Part shown: positions 17,345 to 26,348 of the stretch, piece by piece | How positions within the stretch are numbered: position 1 is the stretch's first letter | Layout: every line of letters starts with the position of its first letter | Source: UBA2402 sp044371005 | GTDB taxonomy: Bacteria > Planctomycetota > Phycisphaerae > Phycisphaerales > UBA1924 | Length of the DNA stretch: 64,000 bases | Assembly: GCA_044371005.1 (NCBI GenBank) | Contig: JBILUL010000003.1 | Span: 21,125-85,124, forward strand | Reading direction: 5' to 3' | Position numbers and translations under genes: made by a program | Notes under the pieces: generated by a model | Seen by the model: only the letters and a program-made list of their open reading frames with translations | Database searches by the model: none | Told to the model about the DNA's origin: nothing

Positions 17345-18556
17345 ATGCGGTTCCTCCTGCCCTGCGCCACCCTCCTTCTCGCCCCCGCAGCTCTGACGCC
17401 GGCCCTTGCTCAGCCCGTCACCATCCGCGTGGCCACGTTCAATGTCGAAGACATCCGAACTCAGGACCTTGCCGACGGCAGTTCGACCCGACTGAGCCAG
17501 ATCGCCCGGGTGATCGGAGCGATCCGCCCCAACATCATTCTGCTCAATGAAATAGCCTACGACATGCCCGGCGGCCCGGGATGGGAAGAGGGGACCAAGC
17601 CCGGCAGCAACGCCCGCCGGTTCGCGGACCAGTACCTCGCGACCATCCCCGACCTTCCCCGGTACCGAGCCTGGATGCCCCCCACCAACACCGGCCTTCC
17701 CAGCGGCTTTGACCTCGATAACGACGGCAAGGTCGCTGAGGCCCCGGGCCCCGCCGATCCCGCCGCGACAAAGCCCTCGGCCATGCAGCAGGCGTACGCC
17801 AATGACTGCTACGGATACGGCACCTTTCCCGGCCAGTATGGGATGGCGCTCCTGATCGATGAGCGGCTCGAGCTTGACGAGACGGCCATTCGCACGTTCA
17901 TGCGCTTTCCGTGGGCGTACCTGCAGGGGGGCTACATGCCCGCCGACGCGGCTGGAAAGCCCTGGTTCACGGACGAGGAAGCCAAGTACATGAGGCTTTC
18001 CTCGAAGACTTTCATCGATGCGCCGGTCAAACTGCCCAACGGTGCCGTTGTTCACCTGCTCTGCAGCCACCCGACTCCACCAGCCTTCGACGGGCCCGAG
18101 CAGCGCAACAAGAAGCGCAACCACGATGAAATCCGCCTCATCGGAGAGTACATCAGCGATGCTCCGTTCGTGGTCGACGACAACGAACGCGAGGGCGGCC
18201 TTGGTCGTTTCGATTCGTTCATCGTGCTAGGCGATCTCAACGCGGATCCGAAGAAGGGCAACTCATTCCGCGACCCGATCACGCGGCATCTTGCAGGCAA
18301 CCCGCGAGTGAACTTCGGCATCATTCCCACATCGACCATCTCGCTGCCCGGCCTCGATCCCGCCGATACCGCCTCCTTCAAGCTGCGCGTCGACTATGTG
18401 CTTCCGTCCAGGGACCTCAAAGTCCTCAAGGGTGAGGTCTGGCGTCACCCGCCAGAAGGTGCCGCGGCATTCCCGAGCGATCACTTCCCGGTCTACCTGG
18501 ACATTTCGGTCCCGGCCCCACCCACGCCCGCAGCAGACGAACGAAAGAACCCATGA
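17345..18556 (+). CDS. Secreted endonuclease/exonuclease/phosphatase-fold protein
   Basis: A 403-residue exported hydrolase of the EEP superfamily. A signal peptide (PCATLLLAPAALTPALAQ) precedes core motifs in order: VATFNVEDIR, NIILLNEIAY, LLCSHPTPP, IVLGDLNADPKKGNSF, RVDYVLPSRDL and FPSDHFPVYLDI. These supply the metal-binding Asn/Glu and catalytic His/Asp residues. Substrates in the family range from nucleic acids to phosphoesters and cannot be told from sequence. Its stop overlaps the start of the NagX-like gene by 4 bases (ATGA), so the two are translationally coupled and probably heads of the amino-sugar block. Confidence 0.85.
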   Translation: MRFLLPCATLLLAPAALTPALAQPVTIRVATFNVEDIRTQDLADGSSTRLSQIARVIGAIRPNIILLNEIAYDMPGGPGWEEGTKPGSNARRFADQYLATIPDLPRYRAWMPPTNTGLPSGFDLDNDGKVAEAPGPADPAATKPSAMQQAYANDCYGYGTFPGQYGMALLIDERLELDETAIRTFMRFPWAYLQGGYMPADAAGKPWFTDEEAKYMRLSSKTFIDAPVKLPNGAVVHLLCSHPTPPAFDGPEQRNKKRNHDEIRLIGEYISDAPFVVDDNEREGGLGRFDSFIVLGDLNADPKKGNSFRDPITRHLAGNPRVNFGIIPTSTISLPGLDPADTASFKLRVDYVLPSRDLKVLKGEVWRHPPEGAAAFPSDHFPVYLDISVPAPPTPAADERKNP

Positions 18557-19719
18557 GCGGTGAGACGGCACTGAATCAGACTCCGGAGTCCATGAATCCG
18601 TCGCCGCGGCTGCTCAGCCTCGATGCATTGCGCGGACTGACCGTCGCGGTCATGCTGCTGGTCAACAACCCGGGCTCGTGGGGCCACATCTACACCCCGC
18701 TCGCGCACGCATCATGGAACGGCTGCACCATCGCCGACCTGGTGTTCCCCTTCTTCCTGTTCGCGGTGGGTGCCTCGATGGCCATCTCGCTGGGACGCGC
18801 GCAGGCCAGAGGCGACGGCCGGGGAGCGCTGCTGGTTGGCTCACTCCGCCGCGGCGTCATTCTGTTTCTGCTGGGCCTTGGCCTCAACACGCTCTCGCTC
18901 ATACTCCCTCGCCTTGCAGGACAAGCAGCCCCCTCGTGGGACACACTGCGTTTCCTGGGCGTGCTCCAGCGCATCGGAATCGTCTTCTTCCTCGCCGCAT
19001 TCACCGCACTGATGCTCCCGCGGCTTGCGCAGATTGTGCTTGCTGCCGCGATCCTGGTCGGATATGCCGCGGTCATTGGCCGTCAACCGGTGAATGATGC
19101 CTCCAACCCCGCCGCGGTCTTTGATGCCTTGATCCTGCCGCTGCGGCACATGTACAGGGGTGGCCCGCTGGACCCTGAGGGGCTCCTCTCGACGCTTCCT
19201 GCAATCGTCACCACGATGATCGGCTACTGGACCGCGCTCTGGTTCGTCCCCAGAGCGACTACGAGTGACGCAACCCAGCGTCTGCTGGGAACGGGTGCCG
19301 GGCTGGTGCTTCTGGGGTTTGCCGCCAACTCCATCACGCCGATCAACAAGCAGCTGTGGACCAGTTCCTATGTCATCCTGACTGCAGGTGCCGCCATGAT
19401 GTGCTGGGCCCTGCTCCACCACACGGGCGCGAGTGCCGACCGCCGACAGGGCGTTCTCAAGCCGCTGGTCATCTTCGGCAGCAATGCCATCTTTGCCTTC
19501 GTTGCCTCGGGAATCGTCGGCCGCCTGCTGGGATTCATCCATGTCCCTGGGCCTGGCGGTGCATCACCGATCCCGATCAACCGCTGGGTTTTCGACCAGC
19601 TCGCCTGGGCACTGCCTGAGCCGCGGCTTGCTTCGTTTGTCTTCGCGATGATCACTGTCGGCCTCTGGTATCTGGCGCATCGACTGCTCCACAATCGCGG
19701 CATCTTCTTCAAGGTCTAG
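18553..19719 (+). CDS. HGSNAT/NagX-like transmembrane amino-sugar acetyltransferase
   Basis: A 388-residue polytopic membrane protein of the heparan-alpha-glucosaminide N-acetyltransferase-like family (bacterial NagX, DUF5009-related). The hallmark run is present: LDALRGLTVAVMLLVNNPGSW, then PLAHASWNGCTIADLVFPFFLFAVG, which carries the conserved His that relays acetyl groups in HGSNAT. About ten membrane helices follow, with GNAIFAF-like and ISRW-type segments (INRWVFDQLAW). Family members acetylate glucosamine using cytosolic acetyl-CoA. The start overlaps the previous stop. It is 38 bases ahead of the GH20 gene, supporting a sugar-salvage role. Confidence 0.85.
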   Translation: MSGETALNQTPESMNPSPRLLSLDALRGLTVAVMLLVNNPGSWGHIYTPLAHASWNGCTIADLVFPFFLFAVGASMAISLGRAQARGDGRGALLVGSLRRGVILFLLGLGLNTLSLILPRLAGQAAPSWDTLRFLGVLQRIGIVFFLAAFTALMLPRLAQIVLAAAILVGYAAVIGRQPVNDASNPAAVFDALILPLRHMYRGGPLDPEGLLSTLPAIVTTMIGYWTALWFVPRATTSDATQRLLGTGAGLVLLGFAANSITPINKQLWTSSYVILTAGAAMMCWALLHHTGASADRRQGVLKPLVIFGSNAIFAFVASGIVGRLLGFIHVPGPGGASPIPINRWVFDQLAWALPEPRLASFVFAMITVGLWYLAHRLLHNRGIFFKV

Positions 19720-19757
19720 GATCAGACCGCACCCTCGCTCGCACTCGGAATACATCC

Positions 19758-21566
19758 ATGCTCCTCCCCGCACCTTGCCATCACACGCACCTCGGAGGCA
19801 CCTGCACGCTGCCGGAGCATGCGACCGCGACGCTCACCGGGCTCCTCGAACATGAATCGCCGCATCTGGCGCCGGCCCCAAGCTGGCTTTCCGTGAAGCT
19901 CGGCAGTTCCGCTCAATCAAGTCTGGCGTCGGCTCGGGAAGGCTACCGGCTCACGATTGAATCGAGTGTCACCATCGAAGCGACGACGCCGGCGGGTGTG
20001 CGGATGGCCCTTCGCACGCTGCGGCAGATGACGCGGGCATCAGGCACGCAGCTGCCAACCTGCATCATCGAAGATGCGCCGGCCTTCGAGACCCGGGGCG
20101 TCATGCTCGATGTCTCCCGTGATCGAATCCCGACGATGCAGGAGTTCCGCCGCATCATCAGCACGCTGGCGGACCTCAAGTACAACCACCTGCAGCTCTA
20201 CACCGAGCACACCTTTGCCTACACGGGACATGACCTCGTGTGGAACGGGTGGTCTCCGCTGACTCCGAGCGAGGTGCGGCGGCTCGATGCCTGGTGCAGA
20301 CAGGAAGGAATCGAACTGACGGCGAATCAGAACTGCTTTGGTCACATGGTGCCCTGGCTCAAGCACGATCCGTACAAGCATCTGGCGGAGACGCATGGTG
20401 ACTGGATGTTTGACATCTGGCCGCGGAGCGGACCGTTCTCACTCTGCCCGACCGATCCTGCATCGATGACGTTCGTCGAGGGGCTTCTCGATGAGTTGCT
20501 CCCGTGCTTTGACTCTCCCTGGGTCAACATCGGCTGCGATGAAACCTACGACATCGCCTTCGGTCGTTCCAAAGCGCAGGTCGATGCGCGCGGGCGGGCG
20601 ACGGTGTACATGGAGTTCGTGAACAAGATCGCAGCGGCGGTTCGCAGCCGCGGCAAGAAGGCCCAGTTCTGGGGTGACATCGCCCTCTCGCATCCCGAAT
20701 GCGTTGAACAGATTCCCGCCGATGTGCTTTCGCTGGCATGGGGATATGAACCGGGTTCCCCCTTTGATCAGTGGGGCAAGATGCTTGCCGGACGCCCCCA
20801 CTGGGTCTGCCCGGGCACCTCGACCTGGCGGACAATCACGGGCCGCACGAGCGAACGACGCGGCAACATCGAAGTCGCGGCACGCGAGGGCCTCCGATCA
20901 CGCGCCTCCGGATTTCTCATCTGCGACTGGGGCGACAGCGGCCACCAACAGCAGTGGCCCATCTCGCTGCATGCGCTGGCCGACGGTGCGCAGGCCGCGT
21001 GGAATCCTGAAGCCTCCCGCGATCTCAAGGCCCAGAGCCTCCACCTCTTCGGCGATGCCACCGGCAATTGCAGCCAGTGGCTCGATGAAGTGGGTGATGC
21101 CGATCTCCCGCTGCGGGAAGTCTGCGGCGCCCTCTCGCACCCAACGCGCACGCGTCTGCTCAACCAGACCGCGCTCTTCATCGACATGTTCAAGCAGTTC
21201 GACGAACAGACCTCCGTCGGGACTCGCAACGCCTGGTACGAGACGCTCGATCGTCTCGAACACTTGAGCTCGCGAATCCCGCAGCTGAACGATTCTCTGA
21301 TGCGCGATGAGCTTGAGCACACGATCGAATATGCGTGCTTCGCAGCGGCACGCGGTGCGATGCGGCGTGATCAGGCCGACGGCGAGAACATCCGCACGCT
21401 TCGCACTCGTCTTGCATCGCTGAGGCAGAACCACGCACGCCTGTGGCGCAGTCGTTCCCGCGAAGGCGGACTTTCGCATAGCGATTCGTTCTTCGGCCAG
21501 GTGGATCAGACTCTGGCGGATGCACGCGGCGGATCCGCGCAGCATGGCGTCACCATGTTCGAGTGA
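19758..21566 (+). CDS. GH20-family beta-N-acetylhexosaminidase-like protein
   Basis: A 602-residue glycosidase-like protein. An N-terminal domain (residues about 1-105; EGYRLTIESSVTIEATTPAGVRMALRTLRQ) is the alpha/beta domain that precedes GH20 barrels. The TIM barrel follows: RGVMLDVSRDRIPTM, LADLKYNHLQLYTEHTF, NQNCFGHM, and the catalytic Asp-Glu pair in WVNIGCDETYD (Asp261, Glu262), where the canonical motif is [HG]GDE. No signal peptide is seen, so a cytoplasmic location is likely. The next gene (anmK) begins 9 bases after the stop. It probably releases beta-linked N-acetylhexosamine from oligosaccharides or muropeptides. Confidence 0.85.
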   Translation: MLLPAPCHHTHLGGTCTLPEHATATLTGLLEHESPHLAPAPSWLSVKLGSSAQSSLASAREGYRLTIESSVTIEATTPAGVRMALRTLRQMTRASGTQLPTCIIEDAPAFETRGVMLDVSRDRIPTMQEFRRIISTLADLKYNHLQLYTEHTFAYTGHDLVWNGWSPLTPSEVRRLDAWCRQEGIELTANQNCFGHMVPWLKHDPYKHLAETHGDWMFDIWPRSGPFSLCPTDPASMTFVEGLLDELLPCFDSPWVNIGCDETYDIAFGRSKAQVDARGRATVYMEFVNKIAAAVRSRGKKAQFWGDIALSHPECVEQIPADVLSLAWGYEPGSPFDQWGKMLAGRPHWVCPGTSTWRTITGRTSERRGNIEVAAREGLRSRASGFLICDWGDSGHQQQWPISLHALADGAQAAWNPEASRDLKAQSLHLFGDATGNCSQWLDEVGDADLPLREVCGALSHPTRTRLLNQTALFIDMFKQFDEQTSVGTRNAWYETLDRLEHLSSRIPQLNDSLMRDELEHTIEYACFAAARGAMRRDQADGENIRTLRTRLASLRQNHARLWRSRSREGGLSHSDSFFGQVDQTLADARGGSAQHGVTMFE

Positions 21567-21575
21567 TCACCATCA

Positions 21576-22703
21576 ATGACGAACGACACTCGCTTCATCA
21601 TCGGCTGCATGACGGGCACGAGCATCGACGGTCTTGACGCGGCCGTGGTACGCGTTGATGGACACGGGCTCGCAATGCGTGCGTCACTGGTGGCGCATCG
21701 GAGCACCGACCTTGGCGACTGCCGCGAGCGGCTGCGGGCACTGGCGTCGCAGTCCGCGATGACCGCCGGCCAGATCGCACAGCTCTCGCATGACTTCTGC
21801 ATGCTGCACGCGAAGGCCTGCGAGCAAGTCTGGCTCGAGGCCGCAGGAGAGCCGGGAGTTTCGCGGCATCCCGGACTGATCAGTGTGCACGGACAGACGG
21901 TCTGGCATCGACCCCCCGTGTCGTGGCAGCTCTTCCAGCCTGCGCCGCTGGCCCGAATGATGAATTGCCGCGTGGTATGCGATCTGCGTCAGGCGGATCT
22001 CGCGGCGGGTGGTGAGGGGGCCCCGCTCACACCGATCGCCGACTACGTGCTCTTTGCCGATCCGCACCAAGCGCTGACGGTGGTGAACTTCGGGGGGTTC
22101 TGCAATCTCACGCACCTGCCGCGTCGAGGCGGGGCAGGAGCAGATCAATCGCCTGAGGAAGTGGCCTCGGGCATTCGTGGCGGCGATCTGTGTGCGTGCA
22201 ACCACCTGCTCGACGAGATTGCCCGGCGCGGCTTTGGTCGTCCGTTTGATCAGGATGGCGAGCAGGCTCGGGCGGGAAGACCGGTTGCGAGCCTTGCTTC
22301 GGAGCTCTGCGAGCTTCTCGCGGCGAGCGGGTCACATCGCCGGAGCCTGGGGACCGGGGATGAGTGTCAGGAATGGGTGATTCGGGCGCTGGGCTCACAC
22401 TCGCCTCGTGATGTGGCGGCGACCGCATCGGAGGCACTGGCTGAGCTGGTGGCGAGTGCGGTTGCGCCCGAGGCCCGGATCATGTGTTTCGGCGGGGGCG
22501 CGCGTCATGGGCGACTGATGGATGCGCTGACGCGTCGCGTCGGCCCCGAACGGATGGCCTCACCGGCGTTGCCGGTAGAGGCTCGTGAGGCGGCGTGCTG
22601 GGCGGTGCTTGGAGCGATGGCCGAGGACGGAGAGGAGCTGGGGGTACCCGGCATCACCCGCCGCGTCGTGGTGCCTCGTATTGCCGGGCTGTGGGTTTCA
22701 TAG
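21576..22703 (+). CDS. anmK: Anhydro-N-acetylmuramic acid kinase
   Basis: A 375-residue cytoplasmic kinase that opens and phosphorylates 1,6-anhydroMurNAc to MurNAc-6-phosphate during peptidoglycan recycling. The ATP-site signature GCMTGTSIDGLDAAVV is at the N-terminus; SVHGQTVWHRPP, DLRQADLAAGGEGAPLTPIADY and VVNFGGFCNLTHLP follow. The usual GFDTGPGN motif reads GGDLCACN, which keeps the catalytic Asp and the Asn but replaces the Gly/Pro positions. The C-terminus has CFGGGARHGRLMDAL. The start is 9 bases behind the GH20 stop. No murQ etherase is in the window. Confidence 0.92.
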   Translation: MTNDTRFIIGCMTGTSIDGLDAAVVRVDGHGLAMRASLVAHRSTDLGDCRERLRALASQSAMTAGQIAQLSHDFCMLHAKACEQVWLEAAGEPGVSRHPGLISVHGQTVWHRPPVSWQLFQPAPLARMMNCRVVCDLRQADLAAGGEGAPLTPIADYVLFADPHQALTVVNFGGFCNLTHLPRRGGAGADQSPEEVASGIRGGDLCACNHLLDEIARRGFGRPFDQDGEQARAGRPVASLASELCELLAASGSHRRSLGTGDECQEWVIRALGSHSPRDVAATASEALAELVASAVAPEARIMCFGGGARHGRLMDALTRRVGPERMASPALPVEAREAACWAVLGAMAEDGEELGVPGITRRVVVPRIAGLWVS

Positions 22704-22796
22704 TGGAGCGTTGGGGTTGTGTGCGGTCCTGCCTGACAACGCCCCTTGCTCTTGCTACTCTCCGGGTCTCCCCTGCAGTGACCCTAACGGAGACTC

Positions 22797-24056
22797 GTGG
22801 CTGTGAATGTCGCACGTGATAGTTCAGGAGCGGATGGACGCAGCGGCCTGCTGCGAAAGGTGCTCCTTGCGCAGGAATCCGGCCTCATTCTGGTCATCTC
22901 GCTCTTGATGCTGGCGCTGACGGTTTTCGGCGGCAACAAGCCGCAGACCAACCGCACCCCGCTTCCCGAAACCGCGGTCGTGACCACTGCCAAGGTGAGC
23001 GAAAAAGACGAGACCATCACCGTCACGATTGACGGCAAGGCACAGACCTACGAATCCACGCAGGGGTATGAGTACCGGGGCGGCGGGACCGGTGGAACGC
23101 TAATTCAGCGCAGCGAGGTCAACAAGTTCCTGAACGTGGAAAACCTCGTTCTGCAGCTGGTGTACGCGAGCTTTATCGCTGTCATGGCCGTGGGGATGAC
23201 TGCCGTGATCGTGATGGGCGGCATCGATCTCTCGGTGGGTTCGACCTACGCGATCGCGGCGCTCTTTGGCGCGATGGCATTGCATGCACTTCAGGCCAAC
23301 GCACTTGGCGTCACGGGCGATGCTGCAGTCACGAGTGCAGGCGGAGCCGGACTGGTGCCTGCCCTGGTGCTGTGCCTTGCGGTCTGCTGCGGCGTTGGTG
23401 CTCTCTGCGGCTTCGTCAACGGAACGATGATCGTCGGACTCAAGGTTCACCCCTTCATCATCACGCTGGGCACAATGGCCGCCCTCCGCGGTCTGGTTGC
23501 CATCCCGACCAAGGCCCAGAGCGTCGGCAACTTCCCGGAAGCGCTGACCAAGGGTTTCTTCAAGCTTTCCCTGGCGGGAACCAACCCGGTGCCGCCACTG
23601 ATCATGATTGTCACGGCGGTGATCGGTGCACTGGCACTGGCTCGCACGGTGCTTGGTCGACGCGTCTATGCGATCGGTGGCAATGAAATCGCCTCGGGAT
23701 ATGCTGGCATTCCCGTCGGGCGCGTGAAGGTCACGGTCTACACGATCATGGGTACGCTGGCTGGTCTGTCCGCCGCGATGTACCTGGGATACTTCGGTGC
23801 TGCAGAGACCGCAGCGGGCTCGGGCTATGAACTCAAGGTCATCGCCGCGACCGTCATCGGTGGAGCCTCACTGTCCGGTGGCCGCGGCACGGCAGTGGGT
23901 GCCGTCCTGGGTGCCATCCTCGTTCAGTTGATCGAGAACGGCATGCTCATCCTTCAGATCGACCAGAACTACAACCAGATCGTGATGGGCGGAGCCATCA
24001 TTCTGGCCGTGGTGCTCGATCAGCTCAAGAGCCGGATGTTCCCCCAAGGCAAGTAA
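22797..24056 (+). CDS. ABC transporter permease, ribose/sugar type
   Basis: A 419-residue inner-membrane permease of the BPD_transp_2 (RbsC-like) family. Conserved blocks include GMTAVIVMGGIDLSVGSTYA, LKVHPFIITLGTMAALRGL, YAIGGNEIASGYAGIPVGRVK and VIGGASLSGGRGTAVGAVLG. Between helix 1 (residues about 26-45) and the family block at residue 111 there is an unusual soluble stretch of about 65 residues (46-110) with beta-like sequence (ETITVTIDGKAQTYES). Translation starts at the GTG at 22797. No ATPase or binding-protein gene is adjacent, so partners must lie elsewhere. It is 93 bases behind anmK and converges with the LacI gene. Confidence 0.88.
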   Translation: MAVNVARDSSGADGRSGLLRKVLLAQESGLILVISLLMLALTVFGGNKPQTNRTPLPETAVVTTAKVSEKDETITVTIDGKAQTYESTQGYEYRGGGTGGTLIQRSEVNKFLNVENLVLQLVYASFIAVMAVGMTAVIVMGGIDLSVGSTYAIAALFGAMALHALQANALGVTGDAAVTSAGGAGLVPALVLCLAVCCGVGALCGFVNGTMIVGLKVHPFIITLGTMAALRGLVAIPTKAQSVGNFPEALTKGFFKLSLAGTNPVPPLIMIVTAVIGALALARTVLGRRVYAIGGNEIASGYAGIPVGRVKVTVYTIMGTLAGLSAAMYLGYFGAAETAAGSGYELKVIAATVIGGASLSGGRGTAVGAVLGAILVQLIENGMLILQIDQNYNQIVMGGAIILAVVLDQLKSRMFPQGK

Positions 24057-24156
24057 GCCGCCACAAGTGCCCCTCGGTACAGGGTGGCAAGGGTGAAGAA
24101 TCGTTGATGCCAGAGCTCGATCGACGCGGCGGACACGCCGGAGTGGACCTGTGCGC

Positions 24157-25215
24157 TCAGAACGTCATCGCGGTGCTGCTTTCACGCACTACCAGACGAG
24201 TTGCAAGTCGCTGACAGGTTGCCGGCGCCTCGCGAGATTCGATGCGCTTGAGCAGCGCACGAACGGCGGTAGCGCCAAGTTCTTCCATCGGCAGTGTCAC
24301 CGAGGAGAGCGTGGGACGCATGAACGAGGCCAGACGGGTGTCGTCAAAGCCGACGATCCGGACCTGATCAGGCACCCAGAGTCTCTGCGATTCCGCGGCA
24401 CGCATCACGCCGCACGCAATTTCGTCGTTTCCAGCCAGAACGCCCGCGCCTTCGAGTGCGCCCCGCTGGTGCATCCGCATGGCCCATTCCTTGCCCCACG
24501 CGGCGGAGTATTCACCGAAGACGACCTGCTGGGCATCGGCCACGCGTCCTCGCGAAGCCAGCACCGCCTGAAAGGTCTTTGCCCGCTCAACCGAGTCGCG
24601 ATTGGTCCCCGGACCACCGACGTAGAAGCACTTGGCGGGATCGACCCAGCGCAACAGGTGCTCGACGGCTTCGCGCGTGCCGCGTTCATTGTCGAGGACG
24701 ATGCTGTCGATGCCCTGAGCTGAAAAGTCGGTGTCGATGATGACTGCGGGAAGTGCCGACTCGAGCACATCGCGTGCGAGCGGGTCTTCCGGATCGTCGA
24801 CCATCACGATCATGCCGTCGATGAGTCCGGTTCCGAGCACCCGGTCACGCCGGCTGCTGGTGTTATCGCGGTTCATGGCGGTGACGAGCAGGTGGTAGCC
24901 AAGGCGTGTGGCCTCGGCATCGGCCCCCTGGAGCATCCGGGTGAAGAACTCGCCGTGGAACCAAGGCAGGGCGATGCCGATCAGGCGGCTTTCACCGGCC
25001 ATCAATGCCTGCGCGAGTGGATTGGGCACGTAGCCGAGTTTCTCGATAGCTTCGCGCACGCGGGCGAGCGTGGGCTGCGAAACCGCCTCGGGCGTGTTGA
25101 TGGCGCGGCTCACGGTGGCGATGGACACCCCCGCTTGAGCGGCCACCTGCCGGATCGATACCGCAGGGCGACCTGACTCCGAACCACCGCCACGTTGTGC
25201 TGGCCGACTGTTCAC
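24157..25215 (-). CDS. LacI-family transcriptional regulator
   Basis: A 352-residue sugar-responsive repressor. The N-terminal helix-turn-helix and hinge are canonical: VSIRQVAAQAGVSIATVSRAI, then LARVREAIEKLGYVPNPLAQAL. The periplasmic-binding-protein-like effector domain follows (LIGIALPWFHGEFFTRML, DGMIVMVDD, FYVGGPGTNRDS, VLAGNDEIACGVMRAA, VRIVGFDDTRLASFMRPTLSSV). No ATG lies before the helix-turn-helix; the GTG at 25215 is the best start. It faces the sugar permease across 100 bases and precedes manA in reverse order, so it is a likely controller of the amino-sugar block. The ligand is unknown. Confidence 0.88.
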   Translation of the reverse strand: MNSRPAQRGGGSESGRPAVSIRQVAAQAGVSIATVSRAINTPEAVSQPTLARVREAIEKLGYVPNPLAQALMAGESRLIGIALPWFHGEFFTRMLQGADAEATRLGYHLLVTAMNRDNTSSRRDRVLGTGLIDGMIVMVDDPEDPLARDVLESALPAVIIDTDFSAQGIDSIVLDNERGTREAVEHLLRWVDPAKCFYVGGPGTNRDSVERAKTFQAVLASRGRVADAQQVVFGEYSAAWGKEWAMRMHQRGALEGAGVLAGNDEIACGVMRAAESQRLWVPDQVRIVGFDDTRLASFMRPTLSSVTLPMEELGATAVRALLKRIESREAPATCQRLATRLVVRESSTAMTF

Positions 25216-25279
25216 GGGGATGAGTCTACGCACTCGATGGCACCCCGGGCCACGCCGGAGCGCTTCACTCCGATGAATG

Positions 25280-26281
25280 TCAGACTTTGCCCAGTGCCTT
25301 GACCAGAATGCACTCCAGCGGCGATACCGCTTCACCCACGAGCTTCGAGGTGATCGGCACCTGAGGCGGGATGTACCCTGTGGTCCCGGCACCGACGCGC
25401 TCCGGTCGATATCCCTTCATCCAGTTCTCAAGCGTTCCCCGTCCACCGACGATGGCGAATGGTCCGCAGAAGCCGCTCAGGGGCAACCCCTCGGCTCCGA
25501 CACGGGCATAGGTGAGTTCAAAATCCGGCGTGGAGAGGAAGGGTGCGTCCGCCGCGGCATCGGACGGCCGGACAGCGGCTGCCGGTGCGGATGTGAAGTC
25601 GATGCACTCGAGAGCCTGCTGCACGTGCAGTTCGCGGCCGGTGCGTCCCCAGTCGTAGACGCGGAAGGTCGTATCCGAGGCAGTCTGCACTTCGAGACAA
25701 ACCACGCCCGCCCCCAGCGCGTGACATGTGCCGCTGGGAAGGTTGTAGCACTCACCAGGCGTCACCTTGACGGCATTCATGCACTCAACAACGGTTCCCG
25801 CCTTGATGGCCCGCTCGAAATCAGCCTTGGTCGTTCCGGGCTTGAGCCCGTTGTAGATCACGGCATCGGGCTGCGCGGCAAGGATGTACCAGCACTCAGA
25901 CTTGACGAGCGCTCCTGGATGAGCCTTGGCGTAGGCCGGGCTGGGGTGAACCTGAATCGAGAGGTTCTCGCTTGCATCAAGGTACTTGAGCAGGAGTGGA
26001 TAGCCGCCATCTGGACCGGCTGTTGCCGAGCCCAGGAATGCCGTGCCCTGCTGTGTGATGATCTGCCGGAGTGTTCGGCCGGAGAATGGTCCGTTGCGGA
26101 TGGTGGAGGCAAACGCGCCGCCGCCAGCTCCGCCAGCACTGGTTGCGGCGAGGTCGGCCAGTTCCCAGCTTTCGCCGACCTTGGTGCCGGGGCGCACCTG
26201 CTTTCCGAACCGGGCAAGGCGATCCCCACCCCAAACCTTTTCAAGAAGGATGGGACGCAGCAGCAGCGGATACATCAACAA
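25280..26281 (-). CDS. manA: Class I mannose-6-phosphate isomerase-like protein
   Basis: A 333-residue zinc-dependent cupin isomerase interconverting mannose-6-phosphate and fructose-6-phosphate. It is the short, Bacillus-type form: PILLEKVWGGDRLARFGK at the N-terminus, GESWELAD, PLLLKYLDASENLSIQVHPSPAYAKAHPG (metal ligands Gln and His), KSECWYIL (Glu ligand) and LPSGTCHALGAGVVCLEVQ (His ligand). Start is the ATG at 26281 or 26275. It lies upstream of lacI-type gene on the same strand (65 bases). In this context it could feed salvaged hexose phosphates into glycolysis. Confidence 0.88.
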   Translation of the reverse strand: MLMYPLLLRPILLEKVWGGDRLARFGKQVRPGTKVGESWELADLAATSAGGAGGGAFASTIRNGPFSGRTLRQIITQQGTAFLGSATAGPDGGYPLLLKYLDASENLSIQVHPSPAYAKAHPGALVKSECWYILAAQPDAVIYNGLKPGTTKADFERAIKAGTVVECMNAVKVTPGECYNLPSGTCHALGAGVVCLEVQTASDTTFRVYDWGRTGRELHVQQALECIDFTSAPAAAVRPSDAAADAPFLSTPDFELTYARVGAEGLPLSGFCGPFAIVGGRGTLENWMKGYRPERVGAGTTGYIPPQVPITSKLVGEAVSPLECILVKALGKV

Positions 26282-26348
26282 AGCTCCCTAAGCCCGATTC
26301 GCACGGACGCCATCGCGGAGGGTGGAGCGTGGGCGAAGTGCCCGTGGC

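Noticed and set aside
22704..22796. Possible riboswitch ahead of the sugar permease
   Set aside because: Only 93 bases with a weak GC-rich fold; none of the known aptamer cores was recognised.
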